From UBA5543 sp964464965 (GTDB taxonomy: Bacteria; Bacteroidota; Bacteroidia; Chitinophagales; Chitinophagaceae): 64,000 bases of DNA. The notes under the pieces were generated by a model. That model made no database searches. It saw only the letters and a program-made list of their open reading frames with translations, and had not been told where the DNA came from. The stretch covers positions 62,001 through 126,000 of the forward strand of contig CAYXHM010000002.1 of assembly GCA_964464965.1 (NCBI GenBank), read 5' to 3'. The position numbers and the translations under genes were made by a program. Shown here in pieces: positions 8,628 to 16,773 of this stretch; position 1 is the first letter of the stretch; each line of letters starts with the position of its first letter.

Positions 8628-10478
8628 ATGTCCGTTTCTACACAGGTTATAGAAGAAGTTGTGATAAAGTTCGCCGGCGATAGCGGCGATGGTATGCAGT
8701 TAACCGGCACACAGTTTACCAATAATACAGCGTTAGCGGGAAGTGATTTATCTACTTTCCCTGACTTCCCGGCAGAGATACGTGCCCCGCAGGGTACATT
8801 ACCCGGTGTCAGCGGTTTCCAATTGCGTTTTTCCAGCAATGAGATATTTACTCCCGGCGATAGTTGTGATGTATTGGTAGTAATGAACGCAGCCGCACTG
8901 AAAGTGAACCTGCCTACATTAAAAAAGGGTGGTATTATCATAGCTAATATAGACGGGTTTGATAGTAAAAACCTGAGACTGGCCAACTATCCGGATGGAA
9001 CCAACCCTATGGATGATGAAACGTTGCCGCAAAATTATCAGCTATACAAAATAGACATAGCCAAGCTGACGCGTGAGGCGCTGAAAGAAATACAACTGGG
9101 CGTAAAAGAAAAAGACCGTGCAAAAAACATGTTTGTACTGGGATTTTTATACTGGTTATACAATAGGGATATGAACAATACCATCACATTCCTGAAAGAC
9201 AAGTTTGGTAAAAAAGAAGATATTTTACAAAGTAACCTGCTGGCATTGCAGGCCGGTTACAATTACGGAGATACAATAGAAGCTTTTACTACCAGGTACA
9301 GGGTAGAACGAGCAAAACTTACGCCAGGCACGTACCGTGGCATAACAGGCAATACAGCGCTGGCATATGGCATCATAGCCGCGGGACAAAAGTCAGGCTT
9401 GCCAATATTTTTAGGCACTTATCCCATTACTCCCGCATCTGATATATTACATGAACTGGCCAGATATAAAAACTTCGGCATACGCACTTTCCAGGCAGAA
9501 GATGAAATTGCCGGTGTTACTGCGGCAATAGGAGCATCGTATGGCGGCAGCCTGGGTGTTACTACCTCATCGGGCCCCGGTATAGCGCTAAAGACTGAAG
9601 CTATGGGCCTTGCAGTAATGCTGGAGATACCACTACTTATTGTGAATATTCAGCGTGGAGGCCCATCTACAGGATTGCCGACAAAGACAGAACAGAGTGA
9701 TCTGTTACAGGCGTACTACGGCAGGAATGGTGAATGCCCTATGCCAATTGTATCTGCCTCTACCCCGGCAGACTGTTTTGATGCGGTATATGAAGCCGTG
9801 CGTATAGCCGTGCAGCATATGACACCTGTAATATTACTGAGCGACGGTTATATAGCCAACGGCGCAGAACCGTGGAAGTTTCCGCAAAGCGCAGACCTGC
9901 AACCAATCGAAGTGAAATTTAAAACAGGCCTCGCAGAAGGAGAAGATACTTTCATGCCTTACAAGCGCGATGAAAAACTGGTACGCCCATGGGCTATACC
10001 CGGTACTGCAGGGCTGGAGCACCGCATAGGTGGACTGGAAAAAGAAGATGTTACGGGCAATGTATCTTACGACGCGGAAAACCACCAGCGTATGGTACAC
10101 ATACGCCAGGAAAAAGTGGACCGTATAGCAGATTATATACCACTGCAACAATTAGATAGCGGCTCCGAAACCGGCGATTTACTGGTGTTAGGCTGGGGTT
10201 CTACATATGGTGTTATAAAAAGCGCCGTAAAGGAGTTGCAGGCTCAGGGTAAATCTATAGCTCATGCACATATCAGGCACATGCGCCCGTTCCCAAAAAA
10301 CCTGGGCGAGATTATTGCAAACTATAAACAAGTGCTGATACCCGAAATCAATAACGGTCAACTCATAAAAATCATTCGTGACATATACCTTGTAGATGCA
10401 AAAGGCTACAACAAGATAAAAGGCACACCAATAACACGCGCTGAATTAATAAGCGCAATAGAAGAGTTGCTGGCTTAA
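8628..10478 (+). CDS. korA: 2-oxoacid:ferredoxin oxidoreductase, fused gamma-alpha chain
   Basis: 616 residues, the fused form of the gamma and alpha domains. Residues about 10-195 are the gamma (POR) domain with the CoA-binding signature FAGDSGDGMQLTG. Residues about 215-610 are the alpha domain, including FLGTYPITPASDILHEL and the TSSGPG and QRGGPSTGLPTKTEQ stretches. The enzyme converts 2-oxoglutarate, or another 2-oxoacid, plus CoA to acyl-CoA and CO2 with reduced ferredoxin. The thiamine-binding beta chain (korB, about 340 residues) normally sits directly downstream but is not here: the next gene is on the other strand 4 bases away. 2-Oxoglutarate is the likely substrate by family resemblance only. 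Confidence 0.9.
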   Translation: MSVSTQVIEEVVIKFAGDSGDGMQLTGTQFTNNTALAGSDLSTFPDFPAEIRAPQGTLPGVSGFQLRFSSNEIFTPGDSCDVLVVMNAAALKVNLPTLKKGGIIIANIDGFDSKNLRLANYPDGTNPMDDETLPQNYQLYKIDIAKLTREALKEIQLGVKEKDRAKNMFVLGFLYWLYNRDMNNTITFLKDKFGKKEDILQSNLLALQAGYNYGDTIEAFTTRYRVERAKLTPGTYRGITGNTALAYGIIAAGQKSGLPIFLGTYPITPASDILHELARYKNFGIRTFQAEDEIAGVTAAIGASYGGSLGVTTSSGPGIALKTEAMGLAVMLEIPLLIVNIQRGGPSTGLPTKTEQSDLLQAYYGRNGECPMPIVSASTPADCFDAVYEAVRIAVQHMTPVILLSDGYIANGAEPWKFPQSADLQPIEVKFKTGLAEGEDTFMPYKRDEKLVRPWAIPGTAGLEHRIGGLEKEDVTGNVSYDAENHQRMVHIRQEKVDRIADYIPLQQLDSGSETGDLLVLGWGSTYGVIKSAVKELQAQGKSIAHAHIRHMRPFPKNLGEIIANYKQVLIPEINNGQLIKIIRDIYLVDAKGYNKIKGTPITRAELISAIEELLA

Positions 10479-10482
10479 CACG

Positions 10483-11982
10483 TTAGTGGTTTGCTATAAC
10501 TGAATCAGGCAACCTGCCGGTAATACGGTACCTGTATATGTCATAGTATTCATCTGTTTTAATACAGGTATATGTACCTTCAATAATGGATTTATTGCCA
10601 GGCATATATGCCATGACTTCGTCACCTGCTTTTAGTTTGAAGACACTTTCAAAACGCATATTACTGTCAATATGATCATACCAGATCATTTCCTGTTCCA
10701 GCTCGCTGTACAGTAATACAAGGTTCTCAACAGGTTTCTTTTTTTGATTGATAAGTTGCAGGTAGTGGCTTACAGAAAAGGTCTTATCATTCATATTTAC
10801 CTGTGGCTTCATTACCCTGTCCAGTGTTTCGCTATAACTTAAATAGTATGATATGCCAAACCCAACTATAAGCAGCAACAATGTTTTTACAGCATTACTT
10901 CTTCCAGGCAGGCTTCCCGCCATTTCGAAACATTGAGCTATAAACAGCCCTGCAAGCATACATATTAAGGGGTACATAGGCATTGTATACCAGTCAAGTT
11001 TAGTACCTGCCATAGATATCACTACCAGGTATCCTATCAGGGATATTGATATAAAACTGCGGAACAGGTTCTCGTCTTTGTCTCCTGCTGCAAACATGCC
11101 TATTATTCCTGCCATTGCAAGGGGTATCCATACAAATCCCGTATCGAAGATGTACCAAATATAAAAATTCCATGGCTGATGATGGCGTTCTAATGTTTTC
11201 AAAAACCTGCCCCCCAGTTCATTATCAACAAGGCCCTGCAACGACCCCGGTGCTAATTGCTCGCGTAAAATATAGTAGCCCGGTATAGTGATGATGAATA
11301 TTAAAAGTCCTGCGTAAAACGTTTTATCCTTTAGAACGGTGAGTACCTGCCTGTTGAATAAGGTAAAAAGAAATACACCAGGCATAAACATGAGCGCGGC
11401 CACGCTTTTGGTAAAACAAGCCAGTGTAAGCGCTATCATAGCTATTAATAAATGCCTGGAAGATTGCTTGCTGAGGTATAGAAAATAATAGCACAGGAAT
11501 ATGGTAGTGAACAGTGTGAGCAGGCTATCGTAGTCTCCTGTACGAACCCCGTGGATACGTACGTATGCTGCACACACCACTAATACAGCCGGCGCAAGAA
11601 TACCCGCTAATGTTTTTTTTAATTTCGCAGCAAGAAACCAGTACATAAACAGGCAAGTAGCCAATGCTGATAACGCGGCAGGGAGTCTTACCGCCAGTTC
11701 ATTAGTACCAAATATTTTTATAGACGCTGCAATCAGCCATATTTGCAGCGGTGGTTTTAAAGCTGTTATATCTTGCTGCCAGAAGAATGTTGTAACAAAC
11801 CAGTTTTTATGTTGCAGCATTTCAAAAGCGGCCAACGCAAGCCTGGACTCGTCCCATCTTTGCAATGGTAGTTCTTCCAGGTGCGCAAACAATGGCAGGG
11901 TTGAAATGATTGTTACCAACAGGAAACCCGGCAGGTATTTAAGTTTCCTGTTTTTTTCAATCAACATCTTATATGCTGTCAT
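10483..11982 (-). CDS. ArnT-like family 39 glycosyltransferase
   Basis: 499 residues (an in-frame ATG at 11967 is an alternative start). About 10-12 hydrophobic segments fill residues 15-390, followed by a soluble C-terminal domain of about 100 residues. The first periplasmic loop contains LPLQRWDESRLALAAFEML, the Asp-Glu pair expected of GT39/ArnT-type enzymes, and KPPLQIW is a second family signature. Such enzymes move a sugar from a polyprenyl-phosphate carrier to lipid A, glycan or protein at the outer face of the inner membrane. Donor and acceptor are not predictable. It is divergent from photolyase, with 30 bases between the starts. Confidence 0.87.
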   Translation of the reverse strand: MTAYKMLIEKNRKLKYLPGFLLVTIISTLPLFAHLEELPLQRWDESRLALAAFEMLQHKNWFVTTFFWQQDITALKPPLQIWLIAASIKIFGTNELAVRLPAALSALATCLFMYWFLAAKLKKTLAGILAPAVLVVCAAYVRIHGVRTGDYDSLLTLFTTIFLCYYFLYLSKQSSRHLLIAMIALTLACFTKSVAALMFMPGVFLFTLFNRQVLTVLKDKTFYAGLLIFIITIPGYYILREQLAPGSLQGLVDNELGGRFLKTLERHHQPWNFYIWYIFDTGFVWIPLAMAGIIGMFAAGDKDENLFRSFISISLIGYLVVISMAGTKLDWYTMPMYPLICMLAGLFIAQCFEMAGSLPGRSNAVKTLLLLIVGFGISYYLSYSETLDRVMKPQVNMNDKTFSVSHYLQLINQKKKPVENLVLLYSELEQEMIWYDHIDSNMRFESVFKLKAGDEVMAYMPGNKSIIEGTYTCIKTDEYYDIYRYRITGRLPDSVIANH

Positions 11983-12012
11983 GATAGCTTAACTTTATTT
12001 GCTAAAGATATA

Positions 12013-13317
12013 ATGAATACTGTTTCTATTTTCTGGTTTCGGCGCGATTTACGTTTGCAGGACAATGCAGCATTATACCATGCTCTCCGTTCAGGTAAAC
12101 CGGTAGTACCTGTATTTATTTTCGACACTAATATACTGGATGAACTTGAACACAAGGCAGATAAAAGAGTTGACTTTATACACAGGCAACTACGGCAAAT
12201 ACAAACAGTATTAGAGCGTATGGGTAGTTGCCTGCACGTATTGTATGGCACCCCTGTTTCATGTTATGAACAATTATGTGCCCATTACACTATTGGTTCA
12301 GTATATACCAACCATGACTATGAACCATACGCCGTAGAGCGCGACAAAAAGATACAGGATTTTCTGTTCGCAAAGGGAATAACGCTTTATACATTTAAAG
12401 ACCAGGTGATTTTTGAAAAAGATGAAGTAATAAAAGACAATGGTGAACCATACACAGTGTTTACACCGTATAGCAAAAAATGGAAGGCTAAGCTGAATGA
12501 TTTTTACACAAAGCCCTACCCTAGTGAAAAGTACTTTGATAACCTATACCGGCAGGCACCTGTAAACATACCTACACTCGATGATATTGGCTTCAGGGCC
12601 ACAGACCTGGACGATACTGAGCCAAAGCTATCACAGGATATTGCTGCCAACTATCATAACACTCGTGACATACCGGCTATGCAAGGTACTACCAGGCTCA
12701 GCATTCATTTGCGGTTTGGTACCATCAGCATACGCAACCTGCTTGCAGAGGTGCAGACCATTAATGAGAAACTGCTGAACGAACTGATATGGCGGGATTT
12801 TTATCAGATGATACTCTGGCATTTCCCTTATACTGTAAACGGCTCCTTCAAAAAAGAATACGACATGATAGCATGGCGTAATAATGAAATAGAATTTGAG
12901 CAATGGTGTAAAGGCGAAACCGGCTATCCTATTGTAGATGCCGGAATGCGGGAGCTGAACACTACGGGCTACATGCACAACCGTGTGCGGATGGTAGTAG
13001 CCAGTTTCCTGACCAAACACCTGCTGATAGATTGGCGGTGGGGCGAGGCTTATTTTGCAAAAAAGTTGCTGGACTACGACCTGGCATCAAATATTGGGGG
13101 CTGGCAATGGGCTGCAGGCAGTGGCTGCGATGCAGCTCCCTATTTCAGGATATTCAATCCATACCTGCAAACTCAAAAGTTCGACCCACAACTAAAGTAC
13201 ATACGTAAGTGGGTGCCTGGATTTGAAGACTTCTCTTACCCCGGGCCGATAGTAGAGCATGACTATGCCCGCAAACGATGTCTTGAAGTATATAAAGATG
13301 CATTGAAAAAAGAATAG
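12013..13317 (+). CDS. phr: Deoxyribodipyrimidine photolyase
   Basis: 434 residues. The N-terminal alpha/beta antenna domain opens with VSIFWFRRDLRLQDNAAL. The C-terminal helical FAD domain has TRLSIHLRFGTIS, ELIWRDFYQMIL, AGMRELNTTGYMHNRVRM and LLIDWRWGEAYFAKKLLDYD, followed by NIGGWQWAAGSGCDAAPYFR. These are class I CPD photolyase signatures, so the enzyme should repair cyclobutane pyrimidine dimers using blue light. A 6-4 photolyase or cryptochrome is less likely. A weak -7 match (TTTATTTG) lies upstream. It converges on the DDAH-like gene with a 3-base gap. Confidence 0.94.
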   Translation: MNTVSIFWFRRDLRLQDNAALYHALRSGKPVVPVFIFDTNILDELEHKADKRVDFIHRQLRQIQTVLERMGSCLHVLYGTPVSCYEQLCAHYTIGSVYTNHDYEPYAVERDKKIQDFLFAKGITLYTFKDQVIFEKDEVIKDNGEPYTVFTPYSKKWKAKLNDFYTKPYPSEKYFDNLYRQAPVNIPTLDDIGFRATDLDDTEPKLSQDIAANYHNTRDIPAMQGTTRLSIHLRFGTISIRNLLAEVQTINEKLLNELIWRDFYQMILWHFPYTVNGSFKKEYDMIAWRNNEIEFEQWCKGETGYPIVDAGMRELNTTGYMHNRVRMVVASFLTKHLLIDWRWGEAYFAKKLLDYDLASNIGGWQWAAGSGCDAAPYFRIFNPYLQTQKFDPQLKYIRKWVPGFEDFSYPGPIVEHDYARKRCLEVYKDALKKE

Positions 13318-13320
13318 CTT

Positions 13321-14232
13321 TTAATACATCATCTTCATACAGAAAACACTGCCGCCGGATTTCATAAATTCTGAAGTATCTATTTCTACTATATTATAAC
13401 CTTCCTGCTGCAAGGCATCTACAGTAACTGTACTTCCTTTTTGCAGTATAGCAGTTTTCACACCATTGGCTATAAAGGCATGTACGTTCAGTGAAAAATA
13501 ATCTTCCGCTTCCTGTTCAGGAATGTAATATACTTTTTCAAAAAGGCTGTTAATCATAATCAGACCTGTTTCTGTAAAAGCCTCTTTACAAAGCATGACA
13601 CTGTTTGCAGACAATGGTACAAAACATGTATCCAGGTGGTAAAATTTTGGATTGATTAACTCTAAAGCCACTACCGGGGTATGCAACATCTGCGCCAGTT
13701 CATCGTAAGCCTCCGCAGTGGTACGGTGTCCATATCCGCCATAGAGCAACCGTTTATTGGTATGAGGTATTACATCACCCATACCTTCAAACATTTCTGC
13801 CTGTTCAAAATGCAATGGGGTGAAGTCTTTTGAGGCAAAGAATTTTTCAAAATGCGGCACCTCGCGCTGGCGCGAAGCATGGCGCATGCGGCTCATTACA
13901 ACTACTTGTTTACCATCTTCCATCTTCCACGGGAAAGTTTGGTTGGCACAAAACACCATATCCTCGCATCCCTCCGCCCCGGGTATTACTGATACTTCCT
14001 TAAGTGTGCCATTGGCCTGCAGCAAATCATAAGAAGATTTTAACTGCATCCACTGGCTGTTAACAAGCTCTTTGTCTGTATTGCCGATATTACCCTGCAT
14101 ATGCACATTCTTCACATCTACTATATCAAAATAATCGGGACTGCACATCAGCACACGGTCAGGTTCCTGCCTGCCATGAACATCTGCAATAGAAAATGGA
14201 ACACTGTCTTTGTAAACTTTTGCTTGTATCAT
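13321..14232 (-). CDS. DDAH/amidinotransferase-superfamily hydrolase
   Basis: 303 residues of the guanidino-modifying enzyme (GME) fold. Visible active-site positions: FCANQTF at 94-100, EGMGD at 149-153, H199 and D201 in YHLDTCF, and the nucleophile C298 in SGGSVFC. No signal peptide, so it is cytoplasmic. The nearest characterised activities are dimethylarginine dimethylaminohydrolase, arginine deiminase and the CtlX citrulline hydrolase. The sequence alone does not separate them, but hydrolysis at a guanidino or ureido carbon via a covalent Cys intermediate is expected. Its ATG overlaps the stop of the upstream secreted-protein gene (TAATG), so translation is probably coupled. Confidence 0.88.
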   Translation of the reverse strand: MIQAKVYKDSVPFSIADVHGRQEPDRVLMCSPDYFDIVDVKNVHMQGNIGNTDKELVNSQWMQLKSSYDLLQANGTLKEVSVIPGAEGCEDMVFCANQTFPWKMEDGKQVVVMSRMRHASRQREVPHFEKFFASKDFTPLHFEQAEMFEGMGDVIPHTNKRLLYGGYGHRTTAEAYDELAQMLHTPVVALELINPKFYHLDTCFVPLSANSVMLCKEAFTETGLIMINSLFEKVYYIPEQEAEDYFSLNVHAFIANGVKTAILQKGSTVTVDALQQEGYNIVEIDTSEFMKSGGSVFCMKMMY

Positions 14233-14735
14233 TATTGTACCTGTATAGTAATTGTATCGGAAAGATATGCTTGTTTATTCACCTGTAATACTGCCCAGCA
14301 TTTTACCTGTGTTACTTTTTGTCCTGCTACGGGCATGACAGGTGATAACGGTGCACGCGCACGCCCTTTCCACTTCCATGTATAACCATTATCAGTTGGG
14401 GTTTTATAAAATATTTCGTCTATCGGAACACCGAAAACGATATTCTTCATTACAGATGTGGCCTTTATAGGTTTGCCGTTTTTTACCAGTCGCATAGGTA
14501 TCCTGCTCAGATTGTTTTGCGCATACAATGTAAAGATTGCATTACGCTCGTTCTTCTTCACCACACCATCTTTGGCTACACATACCAGGTTAGCCACGGG
14601 ATTCTTTTCTGCTGTGATGTACTGAGGTTCTGAATATTGCAGTTTCAGTTTACCGGTTACCTGTGCATCTGCACCCATATATATGGTGCAAAACAGCAAA
14701 AGGAACAACAGATTTGCAGGAAAGAATCTAATCAT
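14232..14735 (-). CDS. Secreted protein of unknown function
   Basis: 167 residues; residues 1-24 are a signal peptide ending GADA before QVTG. The mature part is beta-rich with many short hydrophobic strands and no cysteine cluster, lipobox or sorting tail, so it is probably periplasmic. It shows no family I recognise. Its only context is translational coupling to the DDAH-like hydrolase (shared TAATG) and a divergent T9SS deiminase 105 bases away, so it may take part in arginine-derivative metabolism; that is inference from position only. Confidence 0.75.
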   Translation of the reverse strand: MIRFFPANLLFLLLFCTIYMGADAQVTGKLKLQYSEPQYITAEKNPVANLVCVAKDGVVKKNERNAIFTLYAQNNLSRIPMRLVKNGKPIKATSVMKNIVFGVPIDEIFYKTPTDNGYTWKWKGRARAPLSPVMPVAGQKVTQVKCWAVLQVNKQAYLSDTITIQVQ

Positions 14736-14840
14736 ATGACAAAACTAAGCAGGAAACAGTAAAAGTTTTGTAAAAGATGTTAATGGAAATCATACAGATG
14801 TAAAAAAAATGTACTTTACATATTCACGTACAAAAATTTT

Positions 14841-16703
14841 ATGTGTAGACAGTTATTATTAATAACGGCTTTTTTAGCCACTGCTTCTTTATCATTTGGA
14901 CAGCATAGATGGCATATAAAACCAACTGCTGAAGAAATTACCTTCAGGCAACAGCATCCCAAACCAATTCCTCCTTCCAATCGCAAACCCACTGCTTCCA
15001 CTTATACCATGCCTTCAGGGGCCCGTATCCCGGGAGAGTTCGAAGAATCCCAGGCAGTAGCCTTTAGCTGGGTCTATTCTTACGACGGACAAGTTAACCA
15101 TCTTGATGTAGAAACTGAATATGCAGACCTATGGGGAGAGATGGCAGATGCTATTCAAAAAGAAGTACCCGTATGGATAAGAATAGAAAATGCAGCCGAT
15201 AGTAATGCCATAAAGAGCTTTATGGCCGCAAAAGGAACACCGCTTGTCAGCTACAGGTTTTTCCTTACAGTAGGGGACGACTTCTGGATGCGTGACTACG
15301 GCCCTATAGGCTTCTATTATGGCAATAACGACGATATCGGGTTTCTTGACCTGAAGTATTACCCCGGCAGGGACCTTGACAACCTATTCCCCTCTTACCT
15401 GGCTAACCAGCTTGGCTACCTTGATGTGCAGACAAACCTGTATGCAGAAGGCGGCAACTTTATTTCAGATGGTTTTTACCGCTCCTTCCATAGCAATGTG
15501 GTAGAAGATGTAAATATGAATCCTACACAGTATCATACAGCACACCCGCCATGGACACTGCAACAGGTGAGAGATACTATAAAACATGCATGGGCCAGCA
15601 CTGAAAATGTCAGCACACCGACATTGGTATGTGATGGTGGTACAGGACATAACGATATGTTTATGAAACTGATGGATGAGAACACCTTTGCCGTGATGGA
15701 ATATCCATCTGTGATAACCGCAGCTGATAAAGCTATCATTGATGGAGTAATCAATACACTTTCTTCTATGAACTCTGTATATGGCAAACCATACCGGATT
15801 TTCAAGGTACCCATGCCTAAACAGGATGACAGAACCCACTCACTTAAAACATGCGGTGAGATATTCAACGACGCCAGGACATTTGTAAATGGTACGACAG
15901 TAAATGGCACTTATCTTATGCCCAGCTATAGCAATGCTACCAGTGGCGATAAAGCAGGCGACCAGGAAGCTATCGAGGTATTTAAAAGAATGTCACCCGG
16001 CTATAAAATCATCCCGCTTGATGCCCGTATATTGACAATATATGGTGGTGCTATACACTGCGTTAATATGCAGATACCGGCAGAAAACCCTATAACTATA
16101 TGGCACCCTCCTGTACAAGACCTGCAACCTAAAAAGAACAGTTACCATATAGTAGTAAAGCCTACCAACAAAAGTGGCATTGCAACTACCAAATGTATAT
16201 GGCGCGTCAGGGGTACACAAAACTGGAATACGATAGACCTTACAGACAGTGCAGGTTATAAAGTAGGCGATATTAAAGGCGGCTTTAAGCTGATGGGTGA
16301 CAATGCAGTAATAGAATACTACGTATCTGCTACCAGCAACAATGGCAAAACCATCACCAAGCCTATTACTGCCAGCAATGGCGGCTACTACAGCTTCTAC
16401 TTCACAAGGGCTGCATCTGTAAATGAAGAACTGGACCCCGCACGCAACTTTGCTATGAACCCGATACCTAACCCCACTACCGGCGCATTTGTTATACCTG
16501 TAAGCTTTGACAGGGAGATGGAAGTAAGCGCTTATGTAACGGATGTACTTGGCAAACGCATTACCACTATTGATTTTGGCAGGAGGAATAACGGTATGAG
16601 TAAGCTGGAGTTTGACCTTGGTGGCCAGGCGGCGGGCATGTACTTTATACAGGTAACTGCCAATGGCCAACTGCTTGATACGAAACGCATTATGAAACAA
16701 TAA
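14841..16703 (+). CDS. T9SS-exported peptidylarginine-deiminase-like protein
   Basis: 620 residues. Signal peptide 1-20 (ending SFG before QHR), agmatine-deiminase/PAD-type catalytic domain about 60-420, an Ig-like domain about 430-525, and a T9SS type A tail about 540-620 beginning NPIPNPTTGAF. This is the domain order of Porphyromonas gingivalis PPAD. Catalytic matches: D152 in WMRDYGP, H270-N-D272, and nucleophile C407 in AIHC. PPAD fixes the C-terminal carboxylate of peptide substrates with two arginines in a YNRPRP loop; here the aligned stretch is YYPGRD, keeping only one (R177), so substrate choice may differ. Agmatine deiminase is the alternative, but export makes protein or peptide arginine more plausible. 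Confidence 0.88.
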   Translation: MCRQLLLITAFLATASLSFGQHRWHIKPTAEEITFRQQHPKPIPPSNRKPTASTYTMPSGARIPGEFEESQAVAFSWVYSYDGQVNHLDVETEYADLWGEMADAIQKEVPVWIRIENAADSNAIKSFMAAKGTPLVSYRFFLTVGDDFWMRDYGPIGFYYGNNDDIGFLDLKYYPGRDLDNLFPSYLANQLGYLDVQTNLYAEGGNFISDGFYRSFHSNVVEDVNMNPTQYHTAHPPWTLQQVRDTIKHAWASTENVSTPTLVCDGGTGHNDMFMKLMDENTFAVMEYPSVITAADKAIIDGVINTLSSMNSVYGKPYRIFKVPMPKQDDRTHSLKTCGEIFNDARTFVNGTTVNGTYLMPSYSNATSGDKAGDQEAIEVFKRMSPGYKIIPLDARILTIYGGAIHCVNMQIPAENPITIWHPPVQDLQPKKNSYHIVVKPTNKSGIATTKCIWRVRGTQNWNTIDLTDSAGYKVGDIKGGFKLMGDNAVIEYYVSATSNNGKTITKPITASNGGYYSFYFTRAASVNEELDPARNFAMNPIPNPTTGAFVIPVSFDREMEVSAYVTDVLGKRITTIDFGRRNNGMSKLEFDLGGQAAGMYFIQVTANGQLLDTKRIMKQ

Positions 16704-16729
16704 AAGAGGCTATAACAGATAGTATAATA

Positions 16730-16767
16730 AAAGAGCGGCCTCACAATATGTGAGGCCGCTCTTTTTT
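16730..16767. terminator. Bidirectional terminator between the deiminase and gcvP
   Basis: Perfect 16-bp stem (arms 16730-16745 and 16749-16764, centre ATA) flanked by A and T runs on both sides, serving the convergent genes ending at 16703 and 16774. Confidence 0.92.
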
Positions 16768-16773
16768 ATTTGT

